Counted from the first letter of the stretch, positions 1 to 7,893 are shown. The stretch: 16,810 bases of DNA from Bacteroidota bacterium (GCA_024280135.1 JAJRQS010000360.1:1-16810), one strand, 5' to 3'. The notes: generated by a model not told the origin, from the sequence alone. Program-made: numbers and translations.

Positions 1-2
1 CC

Positions 3-638
3 AAGTATCTTAAAATACTTCATACGGCTACTTATCCACTGATTCTTATCAATGATGATGGTTCAGAACATCCCTCTCGTGATGTGTTATATGTTAAAGG
101 GAACTTACTTGGAGAACCTATACATATTTTCGTGAATCACTGGCCTTCGAGAAGTGGGGGAGAAGCTAGGTCTAAGCCTAATAGAATTAAGGCTGCCGAA
201 ATTTGTAAGCATTTAACTGATTCTATCTTTTCTGTAAATCCGAAAGCACAGATTGTTTTGATGGGAGATTTGAATGACGACCCCATTAGTGACTCTGTGA
301 AGAAAGTGATTGGAGCAAAAGGTAAAGCGAAGAAGGTAAAGAAAAAGGGCTTTTATAATCCTTGGATGAAGTTATATAGAAATGGTGAAGGAACCTTGGC
401 GTATCGAGATGCATGGAGTTTGTTTGATCAAATAATTGTATCAGAGTCTTTTTTGAATCCTACAGAAAAGGGCTTTCAATATTACAAGGCACATGTATTT
501 AACCCAAAATATTTAATACAAAAGCAGGGGAAGTATAGAGGATACCCATTTAGGACTTTTGCAGGAGGTAAGTATATCGGTGGATATAGTGATCATTTTC
601 CTGTCTATATGACTGCCATTCGAAAAGTGACTAAGTAA
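3..638 (+). CDS. Endonuclease/exonuclease/phosphatase family protein, 3' part (5' end off window)
   Basis: The frame is open from base 3, so the gene begins outside the window and 211 residues are visible. A GTG at 84 is only an internal Val codon. The C-terminal half of the DNase I-like EEP fold is clear: a NHWPSR motif at about visible residues 45-50, GDLNDDP at 88-94 (metal and catalytic Asp/Asn), FDQII at about 141-145, and the terminal SDHFPV at 196-201 with the Asp-His pair. The family contains Mg-dependent phosphodiesterases that cut DNA, RNA, or phospho-lipids and sugars. In Bacteroidetes, members with NHWPSR and SDHFPV are common and often exported, but the N-terminus that would show a signal peptide is missing here. 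The substrate cannot be told. It lies 63 bases ahead of the helicase gene on the same strand. Family assignment is firm, the specific reaction is not. Confidence 0.88.
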   Translation, partial: KYLKILHTATYPLILINDDGSEHPSRDVLYVKGNLLGEPIHIFVNHWPSRSGGEARSKPNRIKAAEICKHLTDSIFSVNPKAQIVLMGDLNDDPISDSVKKVIGAKGKAKKVKKKGFYNPWMKLYRNGEGTLAYRDAWSLFDQIIVSESFLNPTEKGFQYYKAHVFNPKYLIQKQGKYRGYPFRTFAGGKYIGGYSDHFPVYMTAIRKVTK

Positions 639-701
639 TTTTTTAATGTGAAGAATAGCGACCATTAAGTTGTTACTTTTTAATATTTATCCCGTATCAC
701 T

Positions 702-2003
702 GTGGAAAAAGAATTTAAAGCACTCGAATTAAATGATGATTTTAGATTTGCACTCAATGAAATTGAGCGGGAAGGAAAGAATTATTTTATAACCGGGAAA
801 GCCGGTACAGGGAAAAGTACTTTCTTAAATCTACTACGAAATACGACTCGAAAAGAAATGGTCGTCTTAGCCCCTACAGGAGTAGCAGCTATTCATGTTA
901 AGGGACAAACCATTCACTCATTTTTTGGCTTTGCACCTAGGCTATTAACGATACGAGATATAAAGCGGGTCTATGAAAAGAAACGACGTTTATATCTGAA
1001 AATGGAGATTTTAGTTATTGATGAAATCTCCATGGTGCGAGCAGATATGTTGGATAATATCGACAGAATGCTGCGTGTGAATAGAGATGATCCTAGACCC
1101 TTTGGTGGTGTTCAAGTAGTGTTAGTAGGCGATTTGTTTCAACTGCCTCCCGTCGTGGCTAGTGATGAAGAAAAATATTTTATTCAGACGAATTATGAAA
1201 CGCCCTATTTCTTTTCAGCAAAAGTATTTGGAGATGGTTTTCACTTGGAGTTTATGGAGTTTAGGAAAATATATCGCCAAGAGAATAGAATGTTTCTACG
1301 GCTTTTAGATGCAGTACGAAGTGGAGGCATTGATTATGATGACCTGGAAGATTTGAATGTACGTTATTTACCAAAGTTTGAATCGGAGGCTTTTTATATT
1401 ACCCTTTCCGCAAGGAACGCAACCGTCAATAAAATTAACCAAAGCCACCTCGATGCCATTCAGTCTCCTGTCGTCAATTATTTTGCAAAAATAAAAGGAA
1501 ATTTCCAAGAGCGTCTATTTCCGACAGGCCAGATACTTGCGTTAAAAGTTGGCGCACAAGTTATGTTTTTAAGGAATGATCCAGAAAAACGCTTTTATAA
1601 TGGGACGATAGGACGCATTTTAACTTTGAATCCGGATAAAATAATGGTTGAAATAAAAGAGGAAGAAACGACTAGAACGATAGAAGTGCCAAAAGTAGAT
1701 TGGGAGATTGTCAAATATAAAATTGACGAAAAAAATCCAACAAAGATTGAAAATGAAGTAATCGGTACTTTTACTCAGTACCCATTACGTACAGCCTGGG
1801 CGATTACCATTCACAAAAGTCAAGGAAAAACTTTTGATAGAACCATTATAGATTTGGGGAAAGGTGCTTTTGCTCATGGACAATTATATGTGGCTTTGAG
1901 TAGGTGTAGAACACTAGAAGGAATTGTACTAAAAAAACAAATCTCCATGCAGGATATCATCGTGGATGAAAGGATACTTGAATTTTATCAAAGCTTTGTT
2001 TGA
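702..2003 (+). CDS. PIF1-like ATP-dependent DNA helicase (superfamily 1B)
   Basis: This is a 433-residue 5'-to-3' DNA helicase of the PIF1/RecD-like SF1B group, known for unwinding forked, RNA-DNA and G-quadruplex substrates. Motifs appear in the right order: Walker A GKAGTGKST (32-40), motif Ia APTGVAA (57-63), Walker B LVIDEISMV (104-112), motif III VGDLFQLPP (142-150), FRKIYRQ (187-193, motif IV region), THKSQG-like motif V IHKSQGKTFD (370-379), and motif VI YVALSRC (396-402). The start is GTG at 702. The first in-frame ATG would fall after Walker A, so it cannot be the start. It is a minimal helicase core without an added HRDC or nuclease domain, about the size of the compact Bacteroides PIF1 proteins. 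Its stop codon overlaps the -33 element of the promoter for the next gene. The exact cellular role is inferred from the family only. Confidence 0.93.
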   Translation: MEKEFKALELNDDFRFALNEIEREGKNYFITGKAGTGKSTFLNLLRNTTRKEMVVLAPTGVAAIHVKGQTIHSFFGFAPRLLTIRDIKRVYEKKRRLYLKMEILVIDEISMVRADMLDNIDRMLRVNRDDPRPFGGVQVVLVGDLFQLPPVVASDEEKYFIQTNYETPYFFSAKVFGDGFHLEFMEFRKIYRQENRMFLRLLDAVRSGGIDYDDLEDLNVRYLPKFESEAFYITLSARNATVNKINQSHLDAIQSPVVNYFAKIKGNFQERLFPTGQILALKVGAQVMFLRNDPEKRFYNGTIGRILTLNPDKIMVEIKEEETTRTIEVPKVDWEIVKYKIDEKNPTKIENEVIGTFTQYPLRTAWAITIHKSQGKTFDRTIIDLGKGAFAHGQLYVALSRCRTLEGIVLKKQISMQDIIVDERILEFYQSFV

Positions 2004-2030
2004 AGTTTGCTTCAGAAACCCCTACCTTTG
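1999..2030 (+). promoter_or_regulatory. Bacteroidetes-type promoter for the repeat protein gene
   Basis: TTTG at 1999-2002 and TACCTTTG at 2023-2030 are 20 bases apart, an exact match to the phylum consensus TTTG-N19/20-TAnnTTTG. The -33 box overlaps the helicase stop codon (2001-2003). Transcription would start near 2036, which supports ATG 2085 rather than TTG 2007 as the start of the next gene, leaving a leader of about 50 bases. Confidence 0.65.
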
Positions 2031-2084
2031 TATTATCAGGTAACACACACACTAGACACTACCACTTTAAAATGCATTCCTTCC

Positions 2085-3215
2085 ATGAAAGATGCTTTAT
2101 TGCTGTTTGTATTGTGGGTATTTTCGACGACTATTTCTTTTAGTCAATGTCCACAAGGAGAATTAATATTGAATAATCAAGTTCAAGTTGATTATTTTAC
2201 GTTCCAATGTCCAGATCAAGATACGATTTTTGGTGATTTAGTAATTGGTGATGTCAATACTGACATTAAGGATTTAACAAATATGAACAATGTAAAAGTT
2301 GTTCTCGGCGGACTATCGATTCGAGGGACTGATAGTCTTTTTACCCTTCAAGGTCTTGACAGTATCAATGTTGTTAAAGGGCAAATTAGTATTTTGAATA
2401 ATGCCCGATTAAAAACAATTTCAACTCTTGATAGTATTTCAGAAGTTTCGGTCGAGATATTTATTAATAATAACGAAGCATTGGAATCCCTAGAAGGATT
2501 GAATGGTATTAAAATTATTGATGGAGATCTAATCATTTCGAACAACCCCGAATTAAGAAATATTACAGCACTTACTAACCTAAATGACGTAAACGGAAGT
2601 ATTAGAATTCATAATAATACTAGACTGAAAGACCTGTCTGGCTTAAAGAATATAAGCCTTATCCCAAATGGCCTCTCAATCCAAAAAAATGATTCCTTAT
2701 TAGCATTCACGGGTATGGAAAATGTTGATACTATCGGTGCCTTTTTGACAATAGCTTTTAATAAGTCGTTAGAAAATCTTACAGCGTTGGATAATTTGAA
2801 AGATGTTGGTGGAGATTTATTCATTAGTGCAAATGAAGCTTTGTCGGATTGTGCTGGCTTGTGTAATTTGTTGAATACAAATGGAGTAAGTGGAAATATT
2901 GGAATTGGTGGAAATATTGGAGAATGTCTTAATAACAGCACGCTTCTACCGATTTGTTTAACCTTACCTGTTGAAGAAACAACCAATTCGGCTATTAAAG
3001 TGAGTCCGAATCCAGTAAAATCAACCCTTTTAATTGATTTTCCAAAAAATCAGTCTATTATTTCGGTTAAGATGTTTACCCTTTCGGGAAAAAGCATACC
3101 TTTAGGTTTAATAATGAACAATAGTATTGATGTTTCAGGTTTAAAATCTGGTCTTTATTTACTTTTTGTGCAAACGAATACAGCTATCTTCCACCAAAAA
3201 ATTGTTGTGGAATAA
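2085..3215 (+). CDS. Secreted protein with nine 24-residue leucine-rich-like repeats and a T9SS sorting domain
   Basis: The 376-residue product starts at ATG 2085 with a signal peptide (Lys, a hydrophobic core to about residue 15, then a TISFS/Q cleavage site). There is no lipobox. The longer frame back to TTG 2007 begins upstream of the likely transcription start and would bury the signal peptide. Residues 44-259 are nine consecutive 24-residue repeats of the form (N/D)xLxxVxGxLxIxxNxxLxxLxGL, resembling receptor L-domain or leucine-rich solenoids. A Cys-containing cap follows (about 253-292). The last 75 or so residues form a type A T9SS C-terminal domain: SPNPVKSTLLIDF, then a KMFTLSGK strand, SGLKSGLYLL and a final KIVVE. 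It is therefore expected to cross the outer membrane through the type IX (Por) system and be exposed or released. Binding partner unknown. rnd follows 16 bases downstream and may be co-transcribed. Confidence 0.85.
   Translation: MKDALLLFVLWVFSTTISFSQCPQGELILNNQVQVDYFTFQCPDQDTIFGDLVIGDVNTDIKDLTNMNNVKVVLGGLSIRGTDSLFTLQGLDSINVVKGQISILNNARLKTISTLDSISEVSVEIFINNNEALESLEGLNGIKIIDGDLIISNNPELRNITALTNLNDVNGSIRIHNNTRLKDLSGLKNISLIPNGLSIQKNDSLLAFTGMENVDTIGAFLTIAFNKSLENLTALDNLKDVGGDLFISANEALSDCAGLCNLLNTNGVSGNIGIGGNIGECLNNSTLLPICLTLPVEETTNSAIKVSPNPVKSTLLIDFPKNQSIISVKMFTLSGKSIPLGLIMNNSIDVSGLKSGLYLLFVQTNTAIFHQKIVVE
2214..2861 (+). repeat. Nine tandem 72-base (24-codon) coding repeats
   Basis: The repeats lie end to end with no change in length: nine units of exactly 72 bases. 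They are conserved at protein level (Leu/Ile/Val ladder, Asn-Asn turn, closing GL or AL) but diverged at DNA level. This points to an old, structurally constrained solenoid rather than recent slippage. The first unit (2214-2285) is the most degenerate, and the last one runs into a cysteine-bearing cap. Confidence 0.75.
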
Positions 3216-3231
3216 GTATAATTTTTATTCT

Positions 3232-4404
3232 ATGACCAATCAACCACCTCCATCCTTTATCAAAAGTAAAGATGCTTTTGATGAGTTTATACAATTGCAT
3301 AATGACATAGACTGGATTGGATTTGATACAGAATTCATTGGCGAACATCGGCTCATTCCTTTGCTTTGTTTAATTCAGATATCAAGTGAACATGGTATTT
3401 TCTTGATCGATACTATTACGATTGAGGATATTTCTCCATTATTGGACTGGATGGAAGATCCGAATATCCTTAAATTGACACACGCAGGGAATAATGATTA
3501 TGCTTTACTTTATGCATTGTATAATACCCATCCTCAAAATGTATTCGATGTACAGATCGCAGCTGGTTTTTTAGGCTATCCCTATCCTGTTGGTTTCCAA
3601 AAAATGATTAAGGACGAATTAGGCCAAATGATTGGTAAAGCGGCTGGTGTGACGGATTGGAGTCGTCGTCCGCTTTCGCAAAAACAATTAGTTTATGCCG
3701 CGGATGATGTCAGATATCTATATGAACTATGGACTAGATTTAAACAAAGGTTAGTAGAGTCAAAAATGAATACTTGGGCGCAAGAGGAATTTGAAATTAT
3801 GTTAGCTGCGGCCACAGCTTCGAGTGATTGGCAAGAGGAGTTTGTTAAGTTTAGAAAAATGTCTAAACTGTATGCCAAAGAAAAAAAGTTAGTGTTAAGA
3901 ATTATAAAATGGCGTGCAGAAGAGGCGGCGCGTATGAATGTCTCAAAGGATTCCGTTTTTCCCATGAAAATGTTAATGGAAGTTGTTAAAAGTATTAAAG
4001 AATCTGAAAACGAAATAAGAAAACATAGATTACTAAATCGGTCAAAAATAAGACGTAACTGGACATTATTTCAAGACTTCTATTTTGATGATAATACAAC
4101 ACAGGAAGAAGCTGAACTGCTAAAAAAAGTGAATAACATTCAGAAAAAAACACCTACAGAGAATTTACGTTATACCTTTTTAAAGCTAATGATAAAGCAG
4201 AGATGTTATGACTTTGGAGTACCAGAAGGGCTGGTAGTCAATGGTTTAGGGTTGAGTAACCCACTCTTAGATAACTTTCCAAAAACATTAACAGCAGGTT
4301 GGAGAGGGGAGATGTTGGGCCCAACTTTGGTTGACTGGCTAGAAAATAAAAGCCCTTTAATTTTTGATTTTGAGAAAGAACACTGTATTGTCAGAAGGAA
4401 ATAA
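3232..4404 (+). CDS. rnd: Ribonuclease D (DEDDy 3'-5' exoribonuclease with HRDC domain)
   Basis: The 390-residue product belongs to the RNase D family, which trims 3' ends of tRNA and other small stable RNAs in the cytoplasm. The exonuclease domain covers about residues 10-175. Motif I FDTEF gives Asp32 and Glu34, motif II HAGNNDYALL gives Asp89, and motif III YAADD gives Tyr155 and Asp159, so the full DEDDy set is present. An HRDC-type helical domain follows at about 205-285 (for example LRIIKWRAEEAARM). The C-terminal 100 residues are helical and less conserved, again as in RNase D. ATG 3232 was chosen. An upstream extension to 3166 would overlap the preceding sorting domain and adds no homologous sequence. 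Spacing is 16 bases from the repeat-protein gene and 19 to the ABC gene, suggesting one operon. Confidence 0.92.
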   Translation: MTNQPPPSFIKSKDAFDEFIQLHNDIDWIGFDTEFIGEHRLIPLLCLIQISSEHGIFLIDTITIEDISPLLDWMEDPNILKLTHAGNNDYALLYALYNTHPQNVFDVQIAAGFLGYPYPVGFQKMIKDELGQMIGKAAGVTDWSRRPLSQKQLVYAADDVRYLYELWTRFKQRLVESKMNTWAQEEFEIMLAAATASSDWQEEFVKFRKMSKLYAKEKKLVLRIIKWRAEEAARMNVSKDSVFPMKMLMEVVKSIKESENEIRKHRLLNRSKIRRNWTLFQDFYFDDNTTQEEAELLKKVNNIQKKTPTENLRYTFLKLMIKQRCYDFGVPEGLVVNGLGLSNPLLDNFPKTLTAGWRGEMLGPTLVDWLENKSPLIFDFEKEHCIVRRK

Positions 4405-4423
4405 TTGTTCCTAAATATTTTTA

Positions 4424-5836
4424 ATGGATACGCTGATAGACATACAAAATGTTTCCATCAAATTTTTTGATGAACCCGACTATGCTTTAGCACCTGTTAG
4501 CTTAGTCATTAGCAAAAAAGAAGTTTTAGGAATTTATGGCCCATCTGGTCAAGGAAAAAGTTTATTGGCACTTGCGATTACGGGTTTGTTGCCAGCAGAT
4601 GCTATTGCAAACGGGCAAATTTCTTATTTTTTTGGTGCTAAAATAACGATAGACCTTAGTAAGAAACAACGCTTACCTAGGAAGTTGCTATTAAAAATAG
4701 CCATGATTTTTCAGAACCCTGGAGAAGCACTTAATCCTACCATGAGATGTGGAGATCAAATATCAGAAGCTTTGTTGTCCTTTGATAAAAAAGTACGTAG
4801 CGAAAAAGTTTTTGCTTTACTTGAAGAAGTTAATCTAAAAGAAGCCCATCGTTTTGCGCAAGCTTATCCACACGAACTATCCGGAGGAGAACAGCAAAGA
4901 GTTTTAATCGCAATTGCCTTGGCAAAGGAGATTAAATTGTTAATCGCTGATGAGCCGACTTCTGCTTTGGATATTTCGACTCAGCGTGATATTTTGAATT
5001 TGATTTTAGCTTTAAAAGAAAAGTATGGAATGACTATTTTATGGACCAGTCATGATAGCCACATTATGAATTACATGACGGATAGAATTTTTTCTTTATC
5101 AAATGGTCATTACCTTACAAACCTTGATTTAAGTAGTCTTAGTCATACAAAAGGAGTTCAGGGCACAAAGGAAATCATCCTGTCTGTACAATCTATTTCA
5201 AAAAGTTATTTGAAAAGAGGACATAAAATGAATGCGTTAAAAGAGATTTCTTTTGATATCTATAAAGGAGAAATTTTAGGTGTTTTGGGAGCTTCTGGAT
5301 CTGGAAAAACAACTTTAGCTAAGATCTTAACGGGGCTTACAAAACCCGATAGTGGGAAATTTAGTTTCAATGGAAAAACCAACGAAATCCAATTGATTTT
5401 TCAGAATGCCTTGGCTTCTTTGGAGCCTACTAGGACGGTTTTGGATAGTGTAATAGAAGTGGTAAAGTATAATATGCCACTAGTTGATAAGAGGGAGAAA
5501 GCTTTAGAATTACTTGAAAAGTTTGATATTTCTGATGGATTATTCAACCGTTTTCCGCATGAATTATCGGGTGGACAGCAAAAGCGTGTAGCGATAGCCA
5601 AAGCTTTGGCAACTTCCCCGAAGATTCTTATCCTAGATGAGCCCACTGCCGGTCTTGACAATGAACTTGCAGATAAAGCCAATGCTTTGTTTTTAGAGCT
5701 GGTGAGAGCAGATGGATTAACAATAATTTACATTTCACACGATGTAGAGGTCATTGTTAGTATTGCGGATAAGGCACTAGTGCTTCAAGAGGGGGAGATT
5801 GTCAATTACGGCGACCCAAAGTCTCTTTTTTCCTAA
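4424..5836 (+). CDS. Fused double ABC-transporter ATPase, peptide/nickel (Dpp/Opp, YejF-like) type
   Basis: Two complete nucleotide-binding domains lie in one 470-residue chain. Domain 1: Walker A GPSGQGKS (39-46), Q-loop at about 97 (IFQNP), signature LSGGEQQR (152-159), Walker B LLIADEP (172-178), switch His210. Domain 2: Walker A GASGSGKT (289-296), Q-loop at about 327, signature LSGGQQKR (381-388), Walker B ILILDEP (401-407), switch His439. All catalytic residues are present in both, so both sites should hydrolyse ATP. Sequence style (ALNPTMRCGDQI, DEPTSALDISTQ, a DppF-like second half) matches DppD-DppF or YejF ATPases that power oligopeptide, dipeptide or metal-chelate import. It is shorter than typical YejF (about 530) because the linker and oligopeptide C-terminal extension are reduced. 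No permease or binding-protein gene is adjacent, so the transported substrate is unknown. Confidence 0.88.
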   Translation: MDTLIDIQNVSIKFFDEPDYALAPVSLVISKKEVLGIYGPSGQGKSLLALAITGLLPADAIANGQISYFFGAKITIDLSKKQRLPRKLLLKIAMIFQNPGEALNPTMRCGDQISEALLSFDKKVRSEKVFALLEEVNLKEAHRFAQAYPHELSGGEQQRVLIAIALAKEIKLLIADEPTSALDISTQRDILNLILALKEKYGMTILWTSHDSHIMNYMTDRIFSLSNGHYLTNLDLSSLSHTKGVQGTKEIILSVQSISKSYLKRGHKMNALKEISFDIYKGEILGVLGASGSGKTTLAKILTGLTKPDSGKFSFNGKTNEIQLIFQNALASLEPTRTVLDSVIEVVKYNMPLVDKREKALELLEKFDISDGLFNRFPHELSGGQQKRVAIAKALATSPKILILDEPTAGLDNELADKANALFLELVRADGLTIIYISHDVEVIVSIADKALVLQEGEIVNYGDPKSLFS

Positions 5837-5863
5837 GTTTCTATGGTTTAGAAAGAGGATAGC

Positions 5864-5880
5864 CACGAATGCACGAATTT
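5864..5880 (+). repeat. CACGAAT direct repeat, possible interspersed intergenic element
   Basis: Two CACGAAT copies lie 8 bases apart (5864-5870 and 5872-5878), followed by TT. The arrangement resembles CACGAAT-rich spacer sequences that I recall from many Bacteroidetes intergenic regions. Within this window it occurs once, so its repetitive nature is inferred. It sits just after the ABC gene stop and directly before the heptamer array. Confidence 0.3.
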
Positions 5881-5884
5881 TGCG

Positions 5885-5961
5885 CCCTTGACCCTTGACC
5901 GTTAACCCTTTACCACCTTAAAACCACTACACCTTTTTTTTCCTTTACCCTTCGCCCTTTA
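5885..5961 (+). repeat. Phased degenerate heptamer array (CCCTTNA), 77 bases
   Basis: Units CCCTTGA, CCCTTGA, CCGTTAA and CCCTTTA run from 5885 to 5912. After 28 bases (exactly four unit lengths, with weak matches such as CCACCTT and a T run) the units TCCTTTA, CCCTTCG and CCCTTTA resume at 5941-5961 in the same 7-base phase. The plus strand is almost free of G and the array is noncoding. It lies in the 244-base spacer between the ABC gene and the SPFH gene and does not form a hairpin. Function unknown. Confidence 0.6.
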
Positions 5962-5987
5962 CAGATATAAGTAGTGTGAATGCATAG

Positions 5988-6018
5988 TTTAGTCTAAAAT
6001 AATACGTAAGTAGTATTG
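5988..6018 (+). promoter_or_regulatory. Possible Bacteroidetes-type promoter for the SPFH gene
   Basis: TTTA at 5988-5991 and TAGTATTG at 6011-6018 are 19 bases apart. Each has one mismatch to the TTTG / TAnnTTTG consensus. Transcription would begin near 6024, giving a leader of about 57 bases before ATG 6081. It is the best candidate in this spacer, but weak. Confidence 0.35.
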
Positions 6019-6080
6019 TTTTTCGTACCTTAGTGCTTTATATAAATCAGTGGGTAATTGCCACTACTAAAATTTGCATT

Positions 6081-6995
6081 ATGATACCACCACAGTTTTT
6101 AATTGTCATAGTCGGGCTTTTATTCCTAGTCTCCCAGAGTGTATATATGGTCAAGCAACAATCCATTGCAATCCTAGAGCGTTTTGGAAAATTTGTTGAG
6201 TTTAGTAGACCAGGCCTACACTTTAAGGTACCTTTTATTGATAAGATTGTTGCGAAAGTGAATCTTAGAGTGCAACAACTAGATGTAGAAGTTGAAACAA
6301 AAACGAAAGATGATGTATTCGTACATTTAAAAGTATCGGTTCAGTTTCGGGTTATTGAAGATTCGGTCTACGATGCTTTTTATAGGTTAGATAACCCCTA
6401 TGAACAGATTAATTCATATATATTTGATACAGTACGTGCGGAAGTACCCAAGATGAAGCTAGATGATGTGTTTGAACGAAAAAACGACATTGCACATGCC
6501 GTACAAGATGAATTAGGGGAGGCGATGGAAGTATATGGCTATCAGATTGTGAAGGCATTAGTGACGGATATTGATCCAGATGCTGAAGTGAAAAGAGCGA
6601 TGAATAGAATTAATGCTTCAGAAAGAATTAAAGTTGCTGCAGAGCACGAAGGAGAAGCTGAGCGTATTCGGATCGTTGCAAAGGCGACAGCAGAGGCAGA
6701 AAGCAAGCGCCTGCAAGGTCGTGGTATAGCAGATCAACGAAGAGAAATTGCACGGGGTATTGAAGATTCCGTGGAGAGCTTGAATAAAGTGGGCATTAAC
6801 TCTCAAGAAGCTTCTGCACTTATCGTTGTAACACAGCATTATGATACTTTACAAAGTTTGGGCGAAACAACTAAGAGTAATTTAATACTACTACCCAATT
6901 CTCCAAACTCGGCAAATGATATGTTGACTAGTATGTTAGCAGCATTTACGGCTTCGGCGGAATTAGGCGAACAGAATAAAATTAAAAACATATAA
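6081..6995 (+). CDS. SPFH/Band 7 (stomatin/paraslipin, QmcA-like) membrane protein
   Basis: This 304-residue stomatin-family protein has a hydrophobic anchor at residues 5-22, then the SPFH/PHB domain (about 24-180) with the hallmark start QQSIAILERFGKF, then RPGLHFKVPFID, TKDDVFVHLKVSVQFRV and YGYQIVKALVTDIDPD. An Ala/Glu/Arg-rich coiled coil (about 180-230, AEAESKRLQGRG) drives ring or scaffold oligomerisation in this family. The C-terminal tail includes ALIVVTQHYDTLQ and LILLPNS. Such proteins organise membrane microdomains and modulate membrane proteases or channels. The usual partner, an NfeD-type protein, is not adjacent here. ATG 6081 was chosen. The longer frame from GTG 6033 adds a polar stretch before the anchor and lacks family similarity. 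An intrinsic terminator follows 13 bases after the stop, so it is probably monocistronic. Confidence 0.88.
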   Translation: MIPPQFLIVIVGLLFLVSQSVYMVKQQSIAILERFGKFVEFSRPGLHFKVPFIDKIVAKVNLRVQQLDVEVETKTKDDVFVHLKVSVQFRVIEDSVYDAFYRLDNPYEQINSYIFDTVRAEVPKMKLDDVFERKNDIAHAVQDELGEAMEVYGYQIVKALVTDIDPDAEVKRAMNRINASERIKVAAEHEGEAERIRIVAKATAEAESKRLQGRGIADQRREIARGIEDSVESLNKVGINSQEASALIVVTQHYDTLQSLGETTKSNLILLPNSPNSANDMLTSMLAAFTASAELGEQNKIKNI

Positions 6996-7008
6996 TACTT
7001 ATTGACTA

Positions 7009-7047
7009 GCCAAGCTTACTGAGATTGTGAAGTAAGCTTCGCTTTTT
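7009..7047 (+). terminator. Rho-independent terminator after the SPFH gene
   Basis: Perfect arms AAGCTTACT (7012-7020) and AGTAAGCTT (7031-7039) enclose a 10-base loop. They are extended by a GC/GC pair beyond one C-C mismatch (7009-7010 with 7041-7042). Five T bases follow at 7043-7047. It lies 13 bases after the SPFH stop and 20 bases before thyA. Confidence 0.75.
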
Positions 7048-7067
7048 AGCAATAAAACATCTGTGCG

Positions 7068-7862
7068 ATGAAAGCTTATTTAGACCTATTGAAGTACATC
7101 AAAGAGAAAGGTACTGATAAAGGAGATAGAACAGGAACCGGGACAAGAAGCGTTTTTGGCTATCAAATGCGTTTTGATTTGCAGGAAGGTTTTCCGATGT
7201 TGACAACTAAAAAACTGCACCTTAAGTCTATTATTCATGAATTATTGTGGTTTTTGAATGGAGACACCAATGTTAAGTATTTGCAGGACAATGGCGTGCG
7301 AATATGGAACGAGTGGGCAGATGATTCTGGTGACTTAGGGCCCGTATATGGCAAACAGTGGCGTAGTTGGGAAGGGGCAGATGGTCATACGTATGACCAA
7401 ATAGCTGAGGTAATCAAAACGATTAAAAACAATCCTAATTCAAGAAGAATCATTGTGAGTTCTTGGAATGTGTGTGATTTGGATCAAATGGCGCTTAATC
7501 CTTGCCATGCTTTATTTCAGTTTTATGTGGCAGATGGCAAGTTGTCTTGTCAATTGTATCAGCGGTCGGCTGATGTATTTTTAGGAGTGCCTTTTAATAT
7601 TGCGTCCTATGCATTATTGACGATGATGGTTGCCCAAGTAACAGGATTAGAGTATGGGGATTTTATCCATACTTTTGGGGATGTTCATTTATATAACAAT
7701 CATTTTGAGCAAGCAGAACTTCAATTAACTAGGACACCTAAGCCACTTCCGCAAATAAAAATCAATCCCTTAATTAGGGAGATTGACCAGTTTACTTTTG
7801 AAGATTTTGAATTGATAGACTATGTGCCAGATCCTGGAATCAAAGCTAGTGTAGCCATTTAA
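7068..7862 (+). CDS. thyA: Thymidylate synthase
   Basis: The 264-residue product is the same length as E. coli ThyA and keeps the same numbering. The enzyme methylates dUMP to dTMP using 5,10-methylene-tetrahydrofolate and releases dihydrofolate. Visible active-site residues are Arg21 (DRTGTGT), Glu58 and Trp80 regions, Arg126-Arg127 (NSRRI), the nucleophile Cys146 in NPCHALFQF, Gln165-Arg166-Ser167-Asp169 ([10 protein letters not shown]) and Asn177 (PFNIASYA). The C-terminal Val-Ala-Ile ending closes the active site in this family. ATG 7068 matches the E. coli N-terminus ([11 protein letters not shown]). Unlike in many genomes, no dihydrofolate reductase gene (folA) follows. The next gene is convergent, 31 bases away. 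No clear promoter was found in the short stretch after the upstream terminator. Confidence 0.98.
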   Translation: MKAYLDLLKYIKEKGTDKGDRTGTGTRSVFGYQMRFDLQEGFPMLTTKKLHLKSIIHELLWFLNGDTNVKYLQDNGVRIWNEWADDSGDLGPVYGKQWRSWEGADGHTYDQIAEVIKTIKNNPNSRRIIVSSWNVCDLDQMALNPCHALFQFYVADGKLSCQLYQRSADVFLGVPFNIASYALLTMMVAQVTGLEYGDFIHTFGDVHLYNNHFEQAELQLTRTPKPLPQIKINPLIREIDQFTFEDFELIDYVPDPGIKASVAI

Positions 7863-7893
7863 AGTTTAAAACATCACCCATTATACCTTAAGA

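Noticed and set aside
2072..2143. Short upstream frame (ATG 2072, 23 codons) overlapping the signal-peptide region of the repeat protein
   Set aside because: It has no recognisable peptide features, and an ATG in a 13-base offset from the real start is easily due to chance.
2214..2861. Regular 72-base periodicity as a possible CRISPR-like array
   Set aside because: The periodicity is at protein level within one reading frame, the DNA units are diverged, and there are no cas genes.
2609..2986. Antisense 125-codon frame opposite the repeat protein
   Set aside because: It lies wholly opposite a well-supported gene. Its regular Leu/Ile/Pro pattern is the mirror of the 72-base repeats.
5885..5961. 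Heptamer array as CRISPR, origin iterons or terminator
   Set aside because: Units are only 7 bases with no unique spacers, there are no DnaA-like boxes or replication genes beside it, and it forms no stem.
6033..6080. Upstream extension of the SPFH protein from GTG 6033
   Set aside because: The added residues lack family similarity and would place a polar stretch before the membrane anchor. ATG 6081 fits homologs.
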